In this document: positions 33,075-41,295 of the stretch, piece by piece | Layout: every line of letters begins with the position of its first letter | Position numbering within the stretch: position 1 is the first letter of the stretch | IMG/VR virus record: IMGVR_UViG_3300037245_001419 | Location: 147,778-211,777 of that record | DNA from: a virus | Length of the DNA stretch: 64,000 nt | Reading direction: 5' to 3' (one strand) | Position numbers and translations under genes: made by a program | Notes under the pieces: model-generated | Databases searched by the model: none | Seen by the model: the letters and a program-made list of their open reading frames with translations, nothing else | Told to the model about the DNA's origin: nothing

Positions 33075-33118
33075 ACTGAAGTATACTATAAACGGAATAA
33101 CATATAGTATACTTCAGT
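33075..33118. terminator. Motif-stem terminator or attenuator
   Basis: ACTGAAGTATACTATA pairs with TATAGTATACTTCAGT over 16 bp. It lies between two genes of one unit. Confidence 0.75.
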
Positions 33119-33132
33119 CGGTCGGGTCGGAG

Positions 33133-33768
33133 TTAATATTGTGATTTGCCTGTAACAATGTTTCTTATCGTTTCATTTTGGGTTAGATCAGGTTCTGCTG
33201 TATCAATTAAACCCCACCATGATCCAAACTTAGTCTCTAAAATTATTTCGTTGTGTTCCTTGAGTGCCTTGAGTATGTGGTCACTAACTAAATACCATCG
33301 CTTAACCGTGTAACTTTCTGAATCTAGACCCTTTAGAGTGGTTAGTTTGTCTTCTATCGTGGATTCAATATCCTCTTTTTCATCTAAACAAGTTCTTACA
33401 TTTGAAACGTCTTCAAGTAATTGTGTTAACTTGTCATCATTGGTCATAGTAGGTTCAATACAGTCCTCAATAGCTTCTAAATCGCTCTTCAGTTGATATA
33501 CTTCAGTTGATACATTGTCTAAATCCTGTACGTACTGTTCAATCAAATCTGTAACGTCATCATTGCTGAGTTGTTCACCTTCCCACATATAATACTCAGT
33601 ATTGATAGCGTCATTTTCTAAATGTGGATTACAATTAATTAAATATTCAACTAAAGTACTTTGATCTTTGTAAACCTCTTCTCTGATAAGTTCATAAATC
33701 CTGTAAACAATGTTACTCTCTTTAAATGATGCTTTAACTACTGCATTGCTTTCGTTTGTATGTGACAT
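33133..33768 (-). CDS. Acidic helical protein, 211 aa
   Basis: Start at MSHTNESNAV after GGAGAAAAT. A long helical, coiled-coil-like middle. TLVEYL and STEVYQ codons include motif copies. No family recognised. Confidence 0.75.
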   Translation of the reverse strand: MSHTNESNAVVKASFKESNIVYRIYELIREEVYKDQSTLVEYLINCNPHLENDAINTEYYMWEGEQLSNDDVTDLIEQYVQDLDNVSTEVYQLKSDLEAIEDCIEPTMTNDDKLTQLLEDVSNVRTCLDEKEDIESTIEDKLTTLKGLDSESYTVKRWYLVSDHILKALKEHNEIILETKFGSWWGLIDTAEPDLTQNETIRNIVTGKSQY

Positions 33769-33796
33769 AATTTTCTCCAACTCTTAACCTGTATTA

Positions 33797-33825
33797 AATA
33801 TAGCTAATTAGTTAACCCCTGTCAA
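33797..33825 (-). promoter_or_regulatory. Leftward promoter module
   Basis: TTGACA, 17 bases, TATATT; spacer TTAACTAATTAGC. Confidence 0.85.
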
Positions 33826-33833
33826 CAAAAAAA

Positions 33834-33866
33834 GAGATACACCAAAATTAATTAGTGTACCTCTTT
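33834..33866. terminator. Terminator hairpin
   Basis: Imperfect stem GAGATACAC.. with ..GTGTACCTC flanked by A and T runs; near copy of the one at 31517. Confidence 0.8.
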
Positions 33867-33876
33867 TCGGTCGGAG

Positions 33877-34188
33877 TTATAGTCTTTCGTAATTTTCAAT
33901 CTCACCATTTGAGACATAAAATTTAATTCTGTCAATCTCTTTTTTAGTTTCTTCAATACCAATACCCATAACTAAATTATCAGAGTAGTTTTTGAGGATT
34001 GCTACAATATACTTTAGTTTTTTGTTTAGCTTGTCGGTATCTCTTAACAATATTTCATCTTGTTCCAGTACATTAAATTGTTTACCTTCTGAAATAGTTG
34101 TATTAATTGTTTCTTGATTTATAGCTATACTACATTGCAATTCACAAATTAAATCTATTGCTGTTCTATTCGCTTTAATGCTACTCAT
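33877..34188 (-). CDS. Hypothetical helical protein, 103 aa
   Basis: ATG at MSSIKANRTA; the GTG three codons earlier lies in the conserved GGTAGGAGTGCCAAAC leader. Likely coiled coil. No family recognised. Confidence 0.7.
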   Translation of the reverse strand: MSSIKANRTAIDLICELQCSIAINQETINTTISEGKQFNVLEQDEILLRDTDKLNKKLKYIVAILKNYSDNLVMGIGIEETKKEIDRIKFYVSNGEIENYERL

Positions 34189-34218
34189 GTTTGGCACTCC
34201 TACCGTTATCTATTATTA

Positions 34219-34247
34219 AATATAGCTTATTAACTAAAGTATGTCAA
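34219..34247 (-). promoter_or_regulatory. Leftward promoter module
   Basis: TTGACA, 17 bases, TATATT; spacer is motif TACTTTAGTTAATAAGC. Confidence 0.85.
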
Positions 34248-34250
34248 CCC

Positions 34251-34640
34251 TTATTGTGATTTGTGACATACTAAACAAATATTATGACCTTCAATATAGA
34301 TAAAACGTCTAGGGGGACACGTACACATTTTTCTAGCTTCCGCTTCCATCTCTCTAGCTTGTTTAATTAGCTTTTGTGCAGTAACAAACATCCCTTTAAT
34401 TTTATTAGCTTTATCGTCTGTCATTTCACGTTTAAGCCATACTTCAGTTTGATTCTCTATTATGTCAATAACAGATAAACGTATACCCATACTATCATCA
34501 TCAACCGTTACACTGTCAACATCTTGTCTATCAACATCTAACTCTAAGTTAAGATCATTATATACTTCTCTTAAGTGCATAGCTAAATCATGTTTGGCTA
34601 TATCGGGGTAGTTTAACGGTAATACTATAGTTAAATTCAT
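34251..34640 (-). CDS. Hypothetical protein with C-terminal zinc block, 129 aa
   Basis: The N-terminal domain is unrecognised. The C-terminus (AREMEAEARKMCTCPP ... CLVCHKSQ) is a paralog of the 30641 zinc protein. Confidence 0.7.
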   Translation of the reverse strand: MNLTIVLPLNYPDIAKHDLAMHLREVYNDLNLELDVDRQDVDSVTVDDDSMGIRLSVIDIIENQTEVWLKREMTDDKANKIKGMFVTAQKLIKQAREMEAEARKMCTCPPRRFIYIEGHNICLVCHKSQ

Positions 34641-34656
34641 TCGTTGCTCCTACCGT

Positions 34657-34848
34657 TTAATCTGCAAAATTTGCTGTTATGGTATTACATTCAATATCGA
34701 TTGTGATTTCAGTAAAGCCTAAACCTTTAACATAGCCTTGATAAGTAGGTTTTTCTTTAAACTTTTCTACCGCTTCTTTACAAGTTTTACGTTGTTCAGT
34801 TGAGCACAAATATTCACCGTTCTTAAAGATGTTTATTTTTCTAGCCAT
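34657..34848 (-). CDS. Hypothetical protein, 63 aa
   Basis: Starts MARKINIFKNGEYL; small alpha/beta protein, loosely like phage arm-type domains. Function unknown. Confidence 0.65.
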   Translation of the reverse strand: MARKINIFKNGEYLCSTEQRKTCKEAVEKFKEKPTYQGYVKGLGFTEITIDIECNTITANFAD

Positions 34849-34876
34849 TATTTACTCCAATTCTTAACCTGTATTA

Positions 34877-34905
34877 AAGATAGTTAATTAACTAAGCACT
34901 GTCAA
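34877..34905 (-). promoter_or_regulatory. Leftward promoter module
   Basis: TTGACA, 17 bases, TATCTT with AGTTAATTAACT. Confidence 0.85.
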
Positions 34906-35251
34906 CAATAAAAGGTTTAAATTCACAAATATATTCTTTTTTAACCTCTTCAACTAAAGTCAAAAGCTCATTACTAAAGTAAGTACTATCATTTTGAGCC
35001 ATTGAGTCAAGTGCCTTGACAAATGTCAAAATAATTTGATCTTTGGTTGTGATACTTTTTCCAACTTCTAAAATACTTGTCTTAGTAGCAAGCAATAAAT
35101 CTAAAACAGTGCTCTCCAGATTCTTACTGATAATATCATTAATATTAATATCGTCATACTTTTCAGAAAATCTTAGTATACAAGATATACCACTAATAGA
35201 ATTGCTAATATGTGAACCACAATTAGAGTCACTGATTGAACCAATATTCAT
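34892..35251 (-). CDS. Hypothetical protein, 119 aa
   Basis: Starts MNIGSISDSNCG; helical. Its last codons (FIVDSA) overlap the -35 of the next promoter. Two motif copies lie in the 3' part. Confidence 0.7.
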   Translation of the reverse strand: MNIGSISDSNCGSHISNSISGISCILRFSEKYDDININDIISKNLESTVLDLLLATKTSILEVGKSITTKDQIILTFVKALDSMAQNDSTYFSNELLTLVEEVKKEYICEFKPFIVDSA

Positions 35252-35269
35252 AATATACTCCCTGTATTA

Positions 35270-35298
35270 AATATAGTTAATTAACTAAGCAATGTCAA
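35270..35298 (-). promoter_or_regulatory. Leftward promoter module
   Basis: TTGACA, 17 bases, TATATT; AGTTAATTAACT in the spacer. Confidence 0.85.
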
Positions 35299-35303
35299 CA
35301 AAA

Positions 35304-35340
35304 ACTGAAGTATACCAAAAATAAATTAGTATACTTCAGT
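35304..35340. terminator. Motif-stem terminator
   Basis: ACTGAAGTATAC with GTATACTTCAGT, 12 bp, A and T runs on the two sides. Confidence 0.8.
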
Positions 35341-35355
35341 TTAGGCGGTTTGGAG

Positions 35356-36063
35356 TTATTCTTCTATTACTAACTGCATCACTTTAGCAAGTTTCAAAGA
35401 TTGAGATACTGATAGCTTAGTATTGTAAACCTCAATCTTGATAGTGTCATCTTTAACGTGAATACATAAAGAATTATTTTCATCTGAGTAATAATAATTT
35501 TTGTGTTCAATGTATCTACCATTGGGAAAAGCTATTGTAAGAGCCTCAACCGTTTCGGTCTTGAAATTTTTGATTTTAAGAGCTTCCTGCTCCTGTTTTT
35601 CTTTTACGTCCAGTTCCCATTGATTTTCTCTATCTAACCATGTACACAAATCTGTAAGCTTTGTTTTAAGGGTAACAAGATTTTTAAGAAACAAATTGAT
35701 GGTTTTAGGTCGTTCTTCTATTTCGTCACTGTATTGTTTTGAGTTGTTATTGAATTTAGCAACCCGATACAATGTAAACCTGGGGAATTGTTGACACGCA
35801 CAAAAGAACTTATACTTACCATCTAAGACAAGTTCGTTTGAGTTGTCATTGTATTTTGGATTGTTTAACGTGCTTTCAATGGTAGTGAAAAATTGACTAA
35901 AGAATTGTCTGTATACTTCATTTTGTTCTAGTTCGCATAAATTATCCCAAACTCTCATTGAAGGATTTTTCACTAAATACTCAGCAATATCCGAGCGGTT
36001 TGGATATTTTTTAGTCATCATGTGAATTTTATTGACAGAAAGAATAGTTTCAAAAGATCTCAT
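35356..36063 (-). CDS. Hypothetical protein, 235 aa
   Basis: ATG at MRSFETILSV after the conserved GGTAGGAGTGCCAAAC leader. Soluble, helical core. No family recognised. Confidence 0.75.
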   Translation of the reverse strand: MRSFETILSVNKIHMMTKKYPNRSDIAEYLVKNPSMRVWDNLCELEQNEVYRQFFSQFFTTIESTLNNPKYNDNSNELVLDGKYKFFCACQQFPRFTLYRVAKFNNNSKQYSDEIEERPKTINLFLKNLVTLKTKLTDLCTWLDRENQWELDVKEKQEQEALKIKNFKTETVEALTIAFPNGRYIEHKNYYYSDENNSLCIHVKDDTIKIEVYNTKLSVSQSLKLAKVMQLVIEE

Positions 36064-36094
36064 GTTTGGCACTCCTACCGTTTATCTATTAATA

Positions 36095-36123
36095 AATATA
36101 GCTTATTAATTAATACCTGTCAA
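36095..36123 (-). promoter_or_regulatory. Leftward promoter module
   Basis: TTGACA, 17 bases, TATATT; spacer TTAATTAATAAGC. Confidence 0.85.
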
Positions 36124-36141
36124 CAACTAAATCACTTTAGT

Positions 36142-36348
36142 TTATAATATTTCTTGTCTTATTATTTGATGCAATGTATTGTAGTCTCCTTTTCTATACC
36201 TTGCATCCGTATACAAAACCCCTTTGACTTTTCTTTTTGCCTCATGGTCATTATCAGCCATAAATGGTATTATGGTGTTTTTACTGACATTACCACCCAT
36301 TACAACATCAAATTCTACAATATTGTATGTTAATTCATAGTGATTCAT
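36142..36348 (-). CDS. Hypothetical protein, 68 aa
   Basis: Starts MNHYELTYNIVEF; basic middle. Motif copy just after the stop. Function unknown. Confidence 0.7.
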   Translation of the reverse strand: MNHYELTYNIVEFDVVMGGNVSKNTIIPFMADNDHEAKRKVKGVLYTDARYRKGDYNTLHQIIRQEIL

Positions 36349-36378
36349 GTTTGGCGCTCCTACCGTTATCTATTATTA

Positions 36379-36407
36379 AATATAGTTAATTAACTAACCC
36401 TTGTCAA
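36379..36407 (-). promoter_or_regulatory. Leftward promoter module
   Basis: TTGACA, 17 bases, TATATT; AGTTAATTAACT in the spacer. Confidence 0.85.
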
Positions 36408-36415
36408 CAAAAAAA

Positions 36416-36445
36416 GAGATACACCAAAATTAATTAGTGCACCTC
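36416..36445. terminator. Terminator hairpin
   Basis: Imperfect stem GAGATACAC.. with ..GTGCACCTC; near copy of those at 31517 and 33834. Confidence 0.75.
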
Positions 36446-36458
36446 TTTTCGGTCGGAG

Positions 36459-36746
36459 TTAAAAGTGTAAAAATAGTTTTGTTGTTTGCTCAAATGTACT
36501 AACCAATTGATCATTATAGATATTTTCAAATCTATCAACTATCGGAGCGTTTTTGCCATGAATTTTAATGAAGTCGATATCATATAAATCCATGCCATTT
36601 AAAGTTATTTTACAGTAGTTTGAGTGACGACTACCCTTGAATCTAAACATTAGGGAGTTATCATCTTTTAAGAATTGTTTCACCCCCAAGAAGTGACTAA
36701 TTCTTGATCCACCCAATTGCTCTAAAATTGTTTCTGCTACTTCCAT
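36459..36746 (-). CDS. Hypothetical protein, 95 aa
   Basis: Starts MEVAETILEQLGG; alpha/beta. No family recognised. Own promoter and terminator. Confidence 0.7.
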   Translation of the reverse strand: MEVAETILEQLGGSRISHFLGVKQFLKDDNSLMFRFKGSRHSNYCKITLNGMDLYDIDFIKIHGKNAPIVDRFENIYNDQLVSTFEQTTKLFLHF

Positions 36747-36774
36747 TTGGTACTCCTACCGTTAACTTATATTA

Positions 36775-36803
36775 AATATAGTTAATTAACTAAAGTATGT
36801 CAA
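36775..36803 (-). promoter_or_regulatory. Leftward promoter module
   Basis: TTGACA, 17 bases, TATATT; motif TACTTTAGTTAATTAAC fills the spacer. Confidence 0.85.
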
Positions 36804-37213
36804 GCGTTTTTTAATGCAAAGTAAATTAAATCTTCAATAGTTTTGCAGTCCTCTATTAATGAGTAGATAGTGTGATTAATATCACTACTACTTATACCTT
36901 GACCACTACCCTCAAAATCGCTTTCAAGTTGTTTTGATGCAATGTCACGTATTGCTGTTTGTATTATCTTATTTGATGATCTATAGAGCTTAAAAACACG
37001 TTTCCAATTTTCGGCGTGTGTTAATTCTTTAACAGGTCTTACAATATCACAAGTGATGCATTCACTCATTACTTCTTTAGGAAATGACTCTGTATTAAAC
37101 ATTTGTCCAACAAAATACTTTTTTATTTCAAAATCTGAACTATCACCATTAACTGAAGTTTTCCAACTGTGACCATTTTCACACGTAAGTGTTGCACTAA
37201 TAAGATTTGACAT
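36800..37213 (-). CDS. Zinc-binding hypothetical protein, 137 aa
   Basis: TCENGHSW near the start and CITCD later give a split zinc ribbon; the rest is helical. The stop abuts the next -35. Confidence 0.7.
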   Translation of the reverse strand: MSNLISATLTCENGHSWKTSVNGDSSDFEIKKYFVGQMFNTESFPKEVMSECITCDIVRPVKELTHAENWKRVFKLYRSSNKIIQTAIRDIASKQLESDFEGSGQGISSSDINHTIYSLIEDCKTIEDLIYFALKNA

Positions 37214-37244
37214 ATTTGGTACTCCTACCGTTTATCTATTAATA

Positions 37245-37273
37245 AATATAGCTTATTAATTAACCGTTGTCAA
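37245..37273 (-). promoter_or_regulatory. Leftward promoter module
   Basis: TTGACA, 17 bases, TATATT; spacer TTAATTAATAAGC. Confidence 0.85.
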
Positions 37274-37286
37274 TGGATTATACAAA

Positions 37287-37544
37287 TTAATAATTAATTT
37301 TATAACCTTTTCTTAAAATTATATCTCTAACCAATTCCCTGTCTATTGTATCACCATCAAAATCTAGGTCGGGTAGTTCTTCAGCTCTAATTTCAATAGC
37401 TTCTCTAATATCACTATCTTTTAAACCGTCAATTGGATAAATCCCCTCTATAGAGTAAAAGCTATTAAAGTATTCTATAAACTTCTTTATACAATGTTCT
37501 TTTTTATCAGCCTCTGTCATACCATTCAAAATCTCTAAAGTCAT
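37287..37544 (-). CDS. Acidic hypothetical protein, 85 aa
   Basis: Starts MTLEILNGMTEAD; acidic, helical. No family recognised. Confidence 0.7.
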   Translation of the reverse strand: MTLEILNGMTEADKKEHCIKKFIEYFNSFYSIEGIYPIDGLKDSDIREAIEIRAEELPDLDFDGDTIDRELVRDIILRKGYKINY

Positions 37545-37574
37545 AATTGTAACCCGTTAGTTAACTATATAATA

Positions 37575-37603
37575 AATATAGCTTATTAATTAACCTTTGT
37601 CAA
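37575..37603 (-). promoter_or_regulatory. Leftward promoter module
   Basis: TTGACA, 17 bases, TATATT; spacer TTAATTAATAAGC. Confidence 0.85.
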
Positions 37604-37850
37604 TAAGTTTCTGTATTTCGTCGGTAATAATAATATTATTTTGTGACCTGTTTTTTTCCCAATGTGCACTGTCTGGCAATACACTATTTTTACCGTCATT
37701 TGTCCATATAGTATATTTTGACTTAAAAGGTTTTTCCTTTAAAACAATATTACCTTGTAATGGGAATGTAACCTCATTGTTACAACTATTAAATTTATTG
37801 TACCCATGGATAATAACTCTTTTGCCACCAACTGTTTTAGTCTCAATCAT
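37590..37850 (-). CDS. Hypothetical protein, 86 aa
   Basis: Starts MIETKTVGGKRV after AAAGGC. It follows a motif-stem terminator without its own promoter module; its C-terminus overlaps the next -35. Confidence 0.65.
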   Translation of the reverse strand: MIETKTVGGKRVIIHGYNKFNSCNNEVTFPLQGNIVLKEKPFKSKYTIWTNDGKNSVLPDSAHWEKNRSQNNIIITDEIQKLIDKG

Positions 37851-37867
37851 AATAAGCCTTTAAAAAA

Positions 37868-37913
37868 ACTGAAGTACACTATACCAATGTCAAAAAATAT
37901 AATGTACTTCAGT
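37868..37913. terminator. Motif-stem terminator or attenuator
   Basis: ACTGAAGTACACTATA pairs imperfectly with TATAATGTACTTCAGT; placed between two genes of one unit. Confidence 0.65.
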
Positions 37914-37923
37914 CGGGTCGGAG

Positions 37924-38187
37924 TTAAATTACTTTAGTTAGTGTATCGGTAAGGTACTGATTAAAATCCTTTACACTTATATCCATTAATGAGCCGTCAA
38001 CTTCAACCCCGTCAACATAACAACGTTGCACCCAAGTTCTATAACACTTCATAACAACATTTTTACCGTTCAACTCAAATTTTGGATAATACCAACTATC
38101 TTTGTCCTGTTTTCTCACGGTGTTAATGTGCTTTACCGCATCAATTACTGTTTTAATCGGGGTCAATGTAATTGCTTCTTTAATCAT
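37924..38187 (-). CDS. Hypothetical protein, 87 aa
   Basis: ATG at MIKEAITLTPI after the GGTAGGAGTGCCAAAC leader. LTKVI at the C-terminus is motif-encoded. No family recognised. Confidence 0.7.
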   Translation of the reverse strand: MIKEAITLTPIKTVIDAVKHINTVRKQDKDSWYYPKFELNGKNVVMKCYRTWVQRCYVDGVEVDGSLMDISVKDFNQYLTDTLTKVI

Positions 38188-38217
38188 GTTTGGCACTCCT
38201 ACCGTTATCTATTAATA

Positions 38218-38246
38218 AATATAGCTAATTAACTAAGTACTGTCAA
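38218..38246 (-). promoter_or_regulatory. Leftward promoter module
   Basis: TTGACA, 17 bases, TATATT; spacer TTAGTTAATTAGC. Confidence 0.85.
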
Positions 38247-38253
38247 CAAAAAA

Positions 38254-38289
38254 ACTGAAGTATACCAAATAAATTCAATATACTTCAGT
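38254..38289. terminator. Motif-stem terminator
   Basis: ACTGAAGTATA with TATACTTCAGT, 11 bp, flanked by A and T runs. Confidence 0.8.
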
Positions 38290-38300
38290 TTGGGTCGGAG

Positions 38301-38714
38301 TTAATTTCTAACTTCAAATCCATTTGTTGATGGATTATATTCCATACGCTTAATATTTTTATGTTTAAGGTAGTTTAATAGCATTCCAAACTGTGTAGTC
38401 GCTTTATATTTAGCAGTGCAAGGGTGTTGCATTGCTTTGATCTTAAAGATCTCAAACCCTCTTATAAGCTTCTGAAAATCCACTATCTTATCATCACTAT
38501 AATCAAATAATACTTTAGGGGCGTAAGGCATAAAATAGTCATCACTTGATTGAAACGTAAATTTGCATATTTCTACTAAACAGTGACGATTTTTATCAAA
38601 TGATCTAATTAAAATAGAGTGCTCTCTAATATCCTTAAGAAATCGATTACTATGTGTACTACTTCCATAACTGAAGTAAATTTTCCCTAATTTCAATTGA
38701 ACATAATCTAACAT
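38301..38714 (-). CDS. Hypothetical protein, 137 aa
   Basis: Starts MLDYVQLKLGK; IYFSYGSS is encoded over a motif copy. Soluble, Phe/Lys-rich. No family recognised. Confidence 0.7.
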   Translation of the reverse strand: MLDYVQLKLGKIYFSYGSSTHSNRFLKDIREHSILIRSFDKNRHCLVEICKFTFQSSDDYFMPYAPKVLFDYSDDKIVDFQKLIRGFEIFKIKAMQHPCTAKYKATTQFGMLLNYLKHKNIKRMEYNPSTNGFEVRN

Positions 38715-38746
38715 TTTTTGGCACTCCTACCGTTTATCTATTAATA

Positions 38747-38775
38747 AATATAGCTAATTAACTAAAGTATGTCAA
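38747..38775 (-). promoter_or_regulatory. Leftward promoter module
   Basis: TTGACA, 17 bases, TATATT; spacer is motif TACTTTAGTTAATTAGC. Confidence 0.85.
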
Positions 38776-38785
38776 CCCCTAAACG

Positions 38786-39109
38786 CTAATAACCTTTATT
38801 TTTTAACATGGTTGAAATACCACCTGTATTAGCTAAACCTTCTTTTTTAATTAGACCGTTAATACTTTTATTTAATCCTGTTATAGCTTGCTTTGCTTGA
38901 CTTTCTATTATAGCCGTAAATACTTCAGTTATAACCGTTTTTTTACGCTTTCCTACTTTGCCATTTCGAGCCATTTCAGCTACTCTATAAGCATAAAAAT
39001 CATCAAGCTCCTTTATATCACCACACTCATTAAGATACTTTGTAGATACCTTATTAGCCTTTAAAACTACTGTTATGTTCTTGAATACTTTAGTTTGTAT
39101 AGTAACCAT
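38786..39109 (-). CDS. Basic hypothetical protein, 107 aa
   Basis: Starts MVTIQTKVFKNI; basic (ARNGKVGKRKKTVI). Two motif copies in frame (TKVF, TEVF). Function unknown. Confidence 0.7.
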   Translation of the reverse strand: MVTIQTKVFKNITVVLKANKVSTKYLNECGDIKELDDFYAYRVAEMARNGKVGKRKKTVITEVFTAIIESQAKQAITGLNKSINGLIKKEGLANTGGISTMLKNKGY

Positions 39110-39118
39110 AAATAACCC

Positions 39119-39352
39119 CTAAATACAATTAACTAACATTTTCTTAAGCTTCTTTCTTACTTCAGTTTTGCCGAAAAAATCCCCTTTAATGTGACCTTTT
39201 GGTGCCAGTGATATACTAAATTGAATATTATTAGGTATATCATTACATTTAGTATGTTTACGTATGTATTTTACTCTCAATAAATGACCCTGTTTAGTAT
39301 CAATCATTTTAGTAATAACATGCTTTGTTTTGGTACGTGTAACAGTTTCCAT
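39119..39352 (-). CDS. Basic hypothetical protein, 77 aa
   Basis: Starts METVTRTKTKHVI; strongly basic with a C-terminal KTEVRKKLKKM that includes a motif copy. Possible nucleic-acid binder. Confidence 0.7.
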   Translation of the reverse strand: METVTRTKTKHVITKMIDTKQGHLLRVKYIRKHTKCNDIPNNIQFSISLAPKGHIKGDFFGKTEVRKKLKKMLVNCI

Positions 39353-39364
39353 TTTAAGCCCCTT

Positions 39365-40471
39365 TTAAGCTACTATTTTACATCTGGTTATTTTGGTCTG
39401 CTTTTGTTCTTTGTAGGTGCTGTGCTCTTTTATAGTCCCTGTAATAGTACCTTTTGTGCCATTGTCAAAAAACTTATTTGTAGACCATGAAAAGATATAA
39501 TTTTCTTTAGATTGAATAGTGTAAATAAAAGTAGTACCATATTTTGTATCAAAAGAACTTACCCTTATTATTTCACATTCAAAAGATATTTTGTCTTTAA
39601 CCGCTCCAAAAAATTCATTGACGGTTACTTTAGTTTCTTTTTTCTTGATTAACTCAGTACCGTTTAATAGGTAATCAAAAACAGAATAAACAACTAAACC
39701 CTTTTTAGTACTCATAGTAGTGAGTGATAAGAATATATTACGGGTAAATTCTGAATTGTCGGTTTTGATTTTATTTGTCCAGTATTCATAAAACGAATCA
39801 ATATTAAACAGCTTTATAACCGCTTCAAAATCATCTATCTTTTGAACTACAATAGCGTTTACTATATCTATTGTAGTCATACCGTTATTATCGGGTTTTG
39901 CTTTTGAGTAATACCGCTTATCGTTATAGATGACATAAAAAGCTTTGTTTAAAATTTCATCAATACATTCAACGTGTTTAAAATATTCTACCTCTTCTAA
40001 ATTCTGAATACTTACAAACAGCTTTGTATAGTTATCTAACTGCATTGCAATATTAACACCAAAATACTCTTTTGCACAACTACTGGCAATTTGAATAATC
40101 TCTTTTGTTTCGGTATCTTGAAACAAGTGTACTTTTTTACGGTCTCGAATAGTATTACAGTGATCACAGTAAAATTTAACATCAAAGTAGCTACTCAAAT
40201 CAAGATCATTGTCACTTCTAAAAACCATGTTGCCACCTTCAGTTTTTTCAAGTGTAGCAATATATTCAAAGTTTTCATACTGTATTAAAACCGTATCATA
40301 ATTAACCTTAACTATATAATATGATTCTAACTGAAAATCAATCTTTTCATACTTTAGTTCAGATATTTCATAGCTTAGATTAAGGCCATGCTTTAAAGCG
40401 GTTTTAATCAATTTGCCTATCTTATGCTCAAAGCTTTCTCTTAAATCGGGTGATAATTTTAATTCTTTCAT
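39365..40471 (-). CDS. Conserved mobile-element protein, zinc motif plus OB-like domain
   Basis: 368 aa. The middle (FYCDHCNTIRDRKKVHLF, then IIQIASSCAKEYFG) is a recognisable zinc-binding block of a phage/plasmid hypothetical family. The C-terminal 85 residues (ISFECEIIRV ... YIFSWSTNKFFD) look like an OB fold, suggesting single-strand nucleic-acid binding. Heads a three-gene operon. Confidence 0.7.
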   Translation of the reverse strand: MKELKLSPDLRESFEHKIGKLIKTALKHGLNLSYEISELKYEKIDFQLESYYIVKVNYDTVLIQYENFEYIATLEKTEGGNMVFRSDNDLDLSSYFDVKFYCDHCNTIRDRKKVHLFQDTETKEIIQIASSCAKEYFGVNIAMQLDNYTKLFVSIQNLEEVEYFKHVECIDEILNKAFYVIYNDKRYYSKAKPDNNGMTTIDIVNAIVVQKIDDFEAVIKLFNIDSFYEYWTNKIKTDNSEFTRNIFLSLTTMSTKKGLVVYSVFDYLLNGTELIKKKETKVTVNEFFGAVKDKISFECEIIRVSSFDTKYGTTFIYTIQSKENYIFSWSTNKFFDNGTKGTITGTIKEHSTYKEQKQTKITRCKIVA

Positions 40472-40499
40472 CTTTAGGCTCCAACCTTATGTGCTAATA

Positions 40500-40528
40500 A
40501 ATATAGCTCTTTAACTAACTAAAGTCAA
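40500..40528 (-). promoter_or_regulatory. Leftward promoter module, altered spacer
   Basis: TTGACT, 17 bases, TATATT; spacer TTAGTTAGTTAAAGAGC. Confidence 0.75.
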
Positions 40529-40711
40529 CCTATTTTTTATTATTTTAAAATTAACTTTGCATTTTTTAAAATCGCCTTTAACTTCAAATATATTTAAGGT
40601 ATGTTTAATATTTTCAATAGTCAATTTTTTGTTAACCGCAAATTTATTAAACACCTGTATTAATTGGCTATTGTCTTGTATCATGCGATATAATATGTTT
40701 GTATCTTTCAT
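40511..40711 (-). CDS. Hypothetical protein, 66 aa
   Basis: Starts MKDTNILYRMIQD; basic. Ends within the spacer of the next promoter. Function unknown. Confidence 0.65.
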   Translation of the reverse strand: MKDTNILYRMIQDNSQLIQVFNKFAVNKKLTIENIKHTLNIFEVKGDFKKCKVNFKIIKNRLTLVS

Positions 40712-40718
40712 ACTATGT

Positions 40719-40746
40719 AATATAGCTATTCAACTAATAATGTCAA
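40719..40746 (-). promoter_or_regulatory. Leftward promoter module, 16-bp spacer
   Basis: TTGACA, 16 bases, TATATT; preceded by GCCCCC. Confidence 0.65.
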
Positions 40747-40789
40747 GGGGGCAAAGAGAAATAAACCTAGATTATTATATTAGCATGTA

Positions 40790-40859
40790 CTAATGAAAAA
40801 CCTTCACTCTCCCCCGTCTTTTAAAGATAGTAGTCAACCGTGGGGTATATTAAATATAG
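40790..40859 (+). repeat. Inverted repeat, left copy
   Basis: About 70 bases matching 47082-47160 in inverted order; the best core is AGTAGTCAACCGT followed by GGGGTAT, with CTTCACTC and CCCCGT also kept. It sits in the only gene-free stretch here (40747-40915), which holds nothing else recognisable. Confidence 0.8.
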
Positions 40860-40915
40860 AAACTTTTTTGTGTAATTGCAACCAATAAGCACAAAAAAGA
40901 TTAATTAAATATACT

Positions 40916-41236
40916 TTAGTTATCGTTTTTACTATACATCACAGTACAAAATAAACGTACCAATGCACTACGGGGAATTGACATTTTTGCAGTCTCTAAA
41001 GCCTTATCATCTAAACAATTAGTTAAAGCTATAATATTTAGTGTAACAATGTTTTTATTGTCAATATGATCTAAAATATAATCAACAACATCATACTTAT
41101 TTTTTAGCTTTGTTACCCATATTAATTCTAATTTTGATAACCTATAATCAATAGTATTAACCCATTCGCTAAAAATCTGATTATAGCCCATAGCTAGAAT
41201 ATCGATACTAGTATAAAATGTTTTGGGTGTACTCAT
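40916..41236 (-). CDS. Hypothetical protein, 106 aa (pair with 41833)
   Basis: TSIDILAMGYNQI, YRLSKLELIWV and SALVRLFCTVMY align with the 41833 protein, so the two are paralogs. Its stop lies in a motif copy (AACTAAAGT). Confidence 0.7.
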   Translation of the reverse strand: MSTPKTFYTSIDILAMGYNQIFSEWVNTIDYRLSKLELIWVTKLKNKYDVVDYILDHIDNKNIVTLNIIALTNCLDDKALETAKMSIPRSALVRLFCTVMYSKNDN

Positions 41237-41266
41237 CTGAATAACTCCTTAACCTATCTATTAACT

Positions 41267-41295
41267 AATTTAGCTTAAAAGCTATAACCTGTCAA
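41267..41295 (-). promoter_or_regulatory. Leftward promoter, diverged module
   Basis: TTGACA, 17 bases, TAAATT; spacer ends TTTTAAGC. Confidence 0.7.

Noticed and set aside
37597-37863. 88-codon plus-strand frame
   Set aside because: Antisense shadow of the 37590 gene with no start signals.
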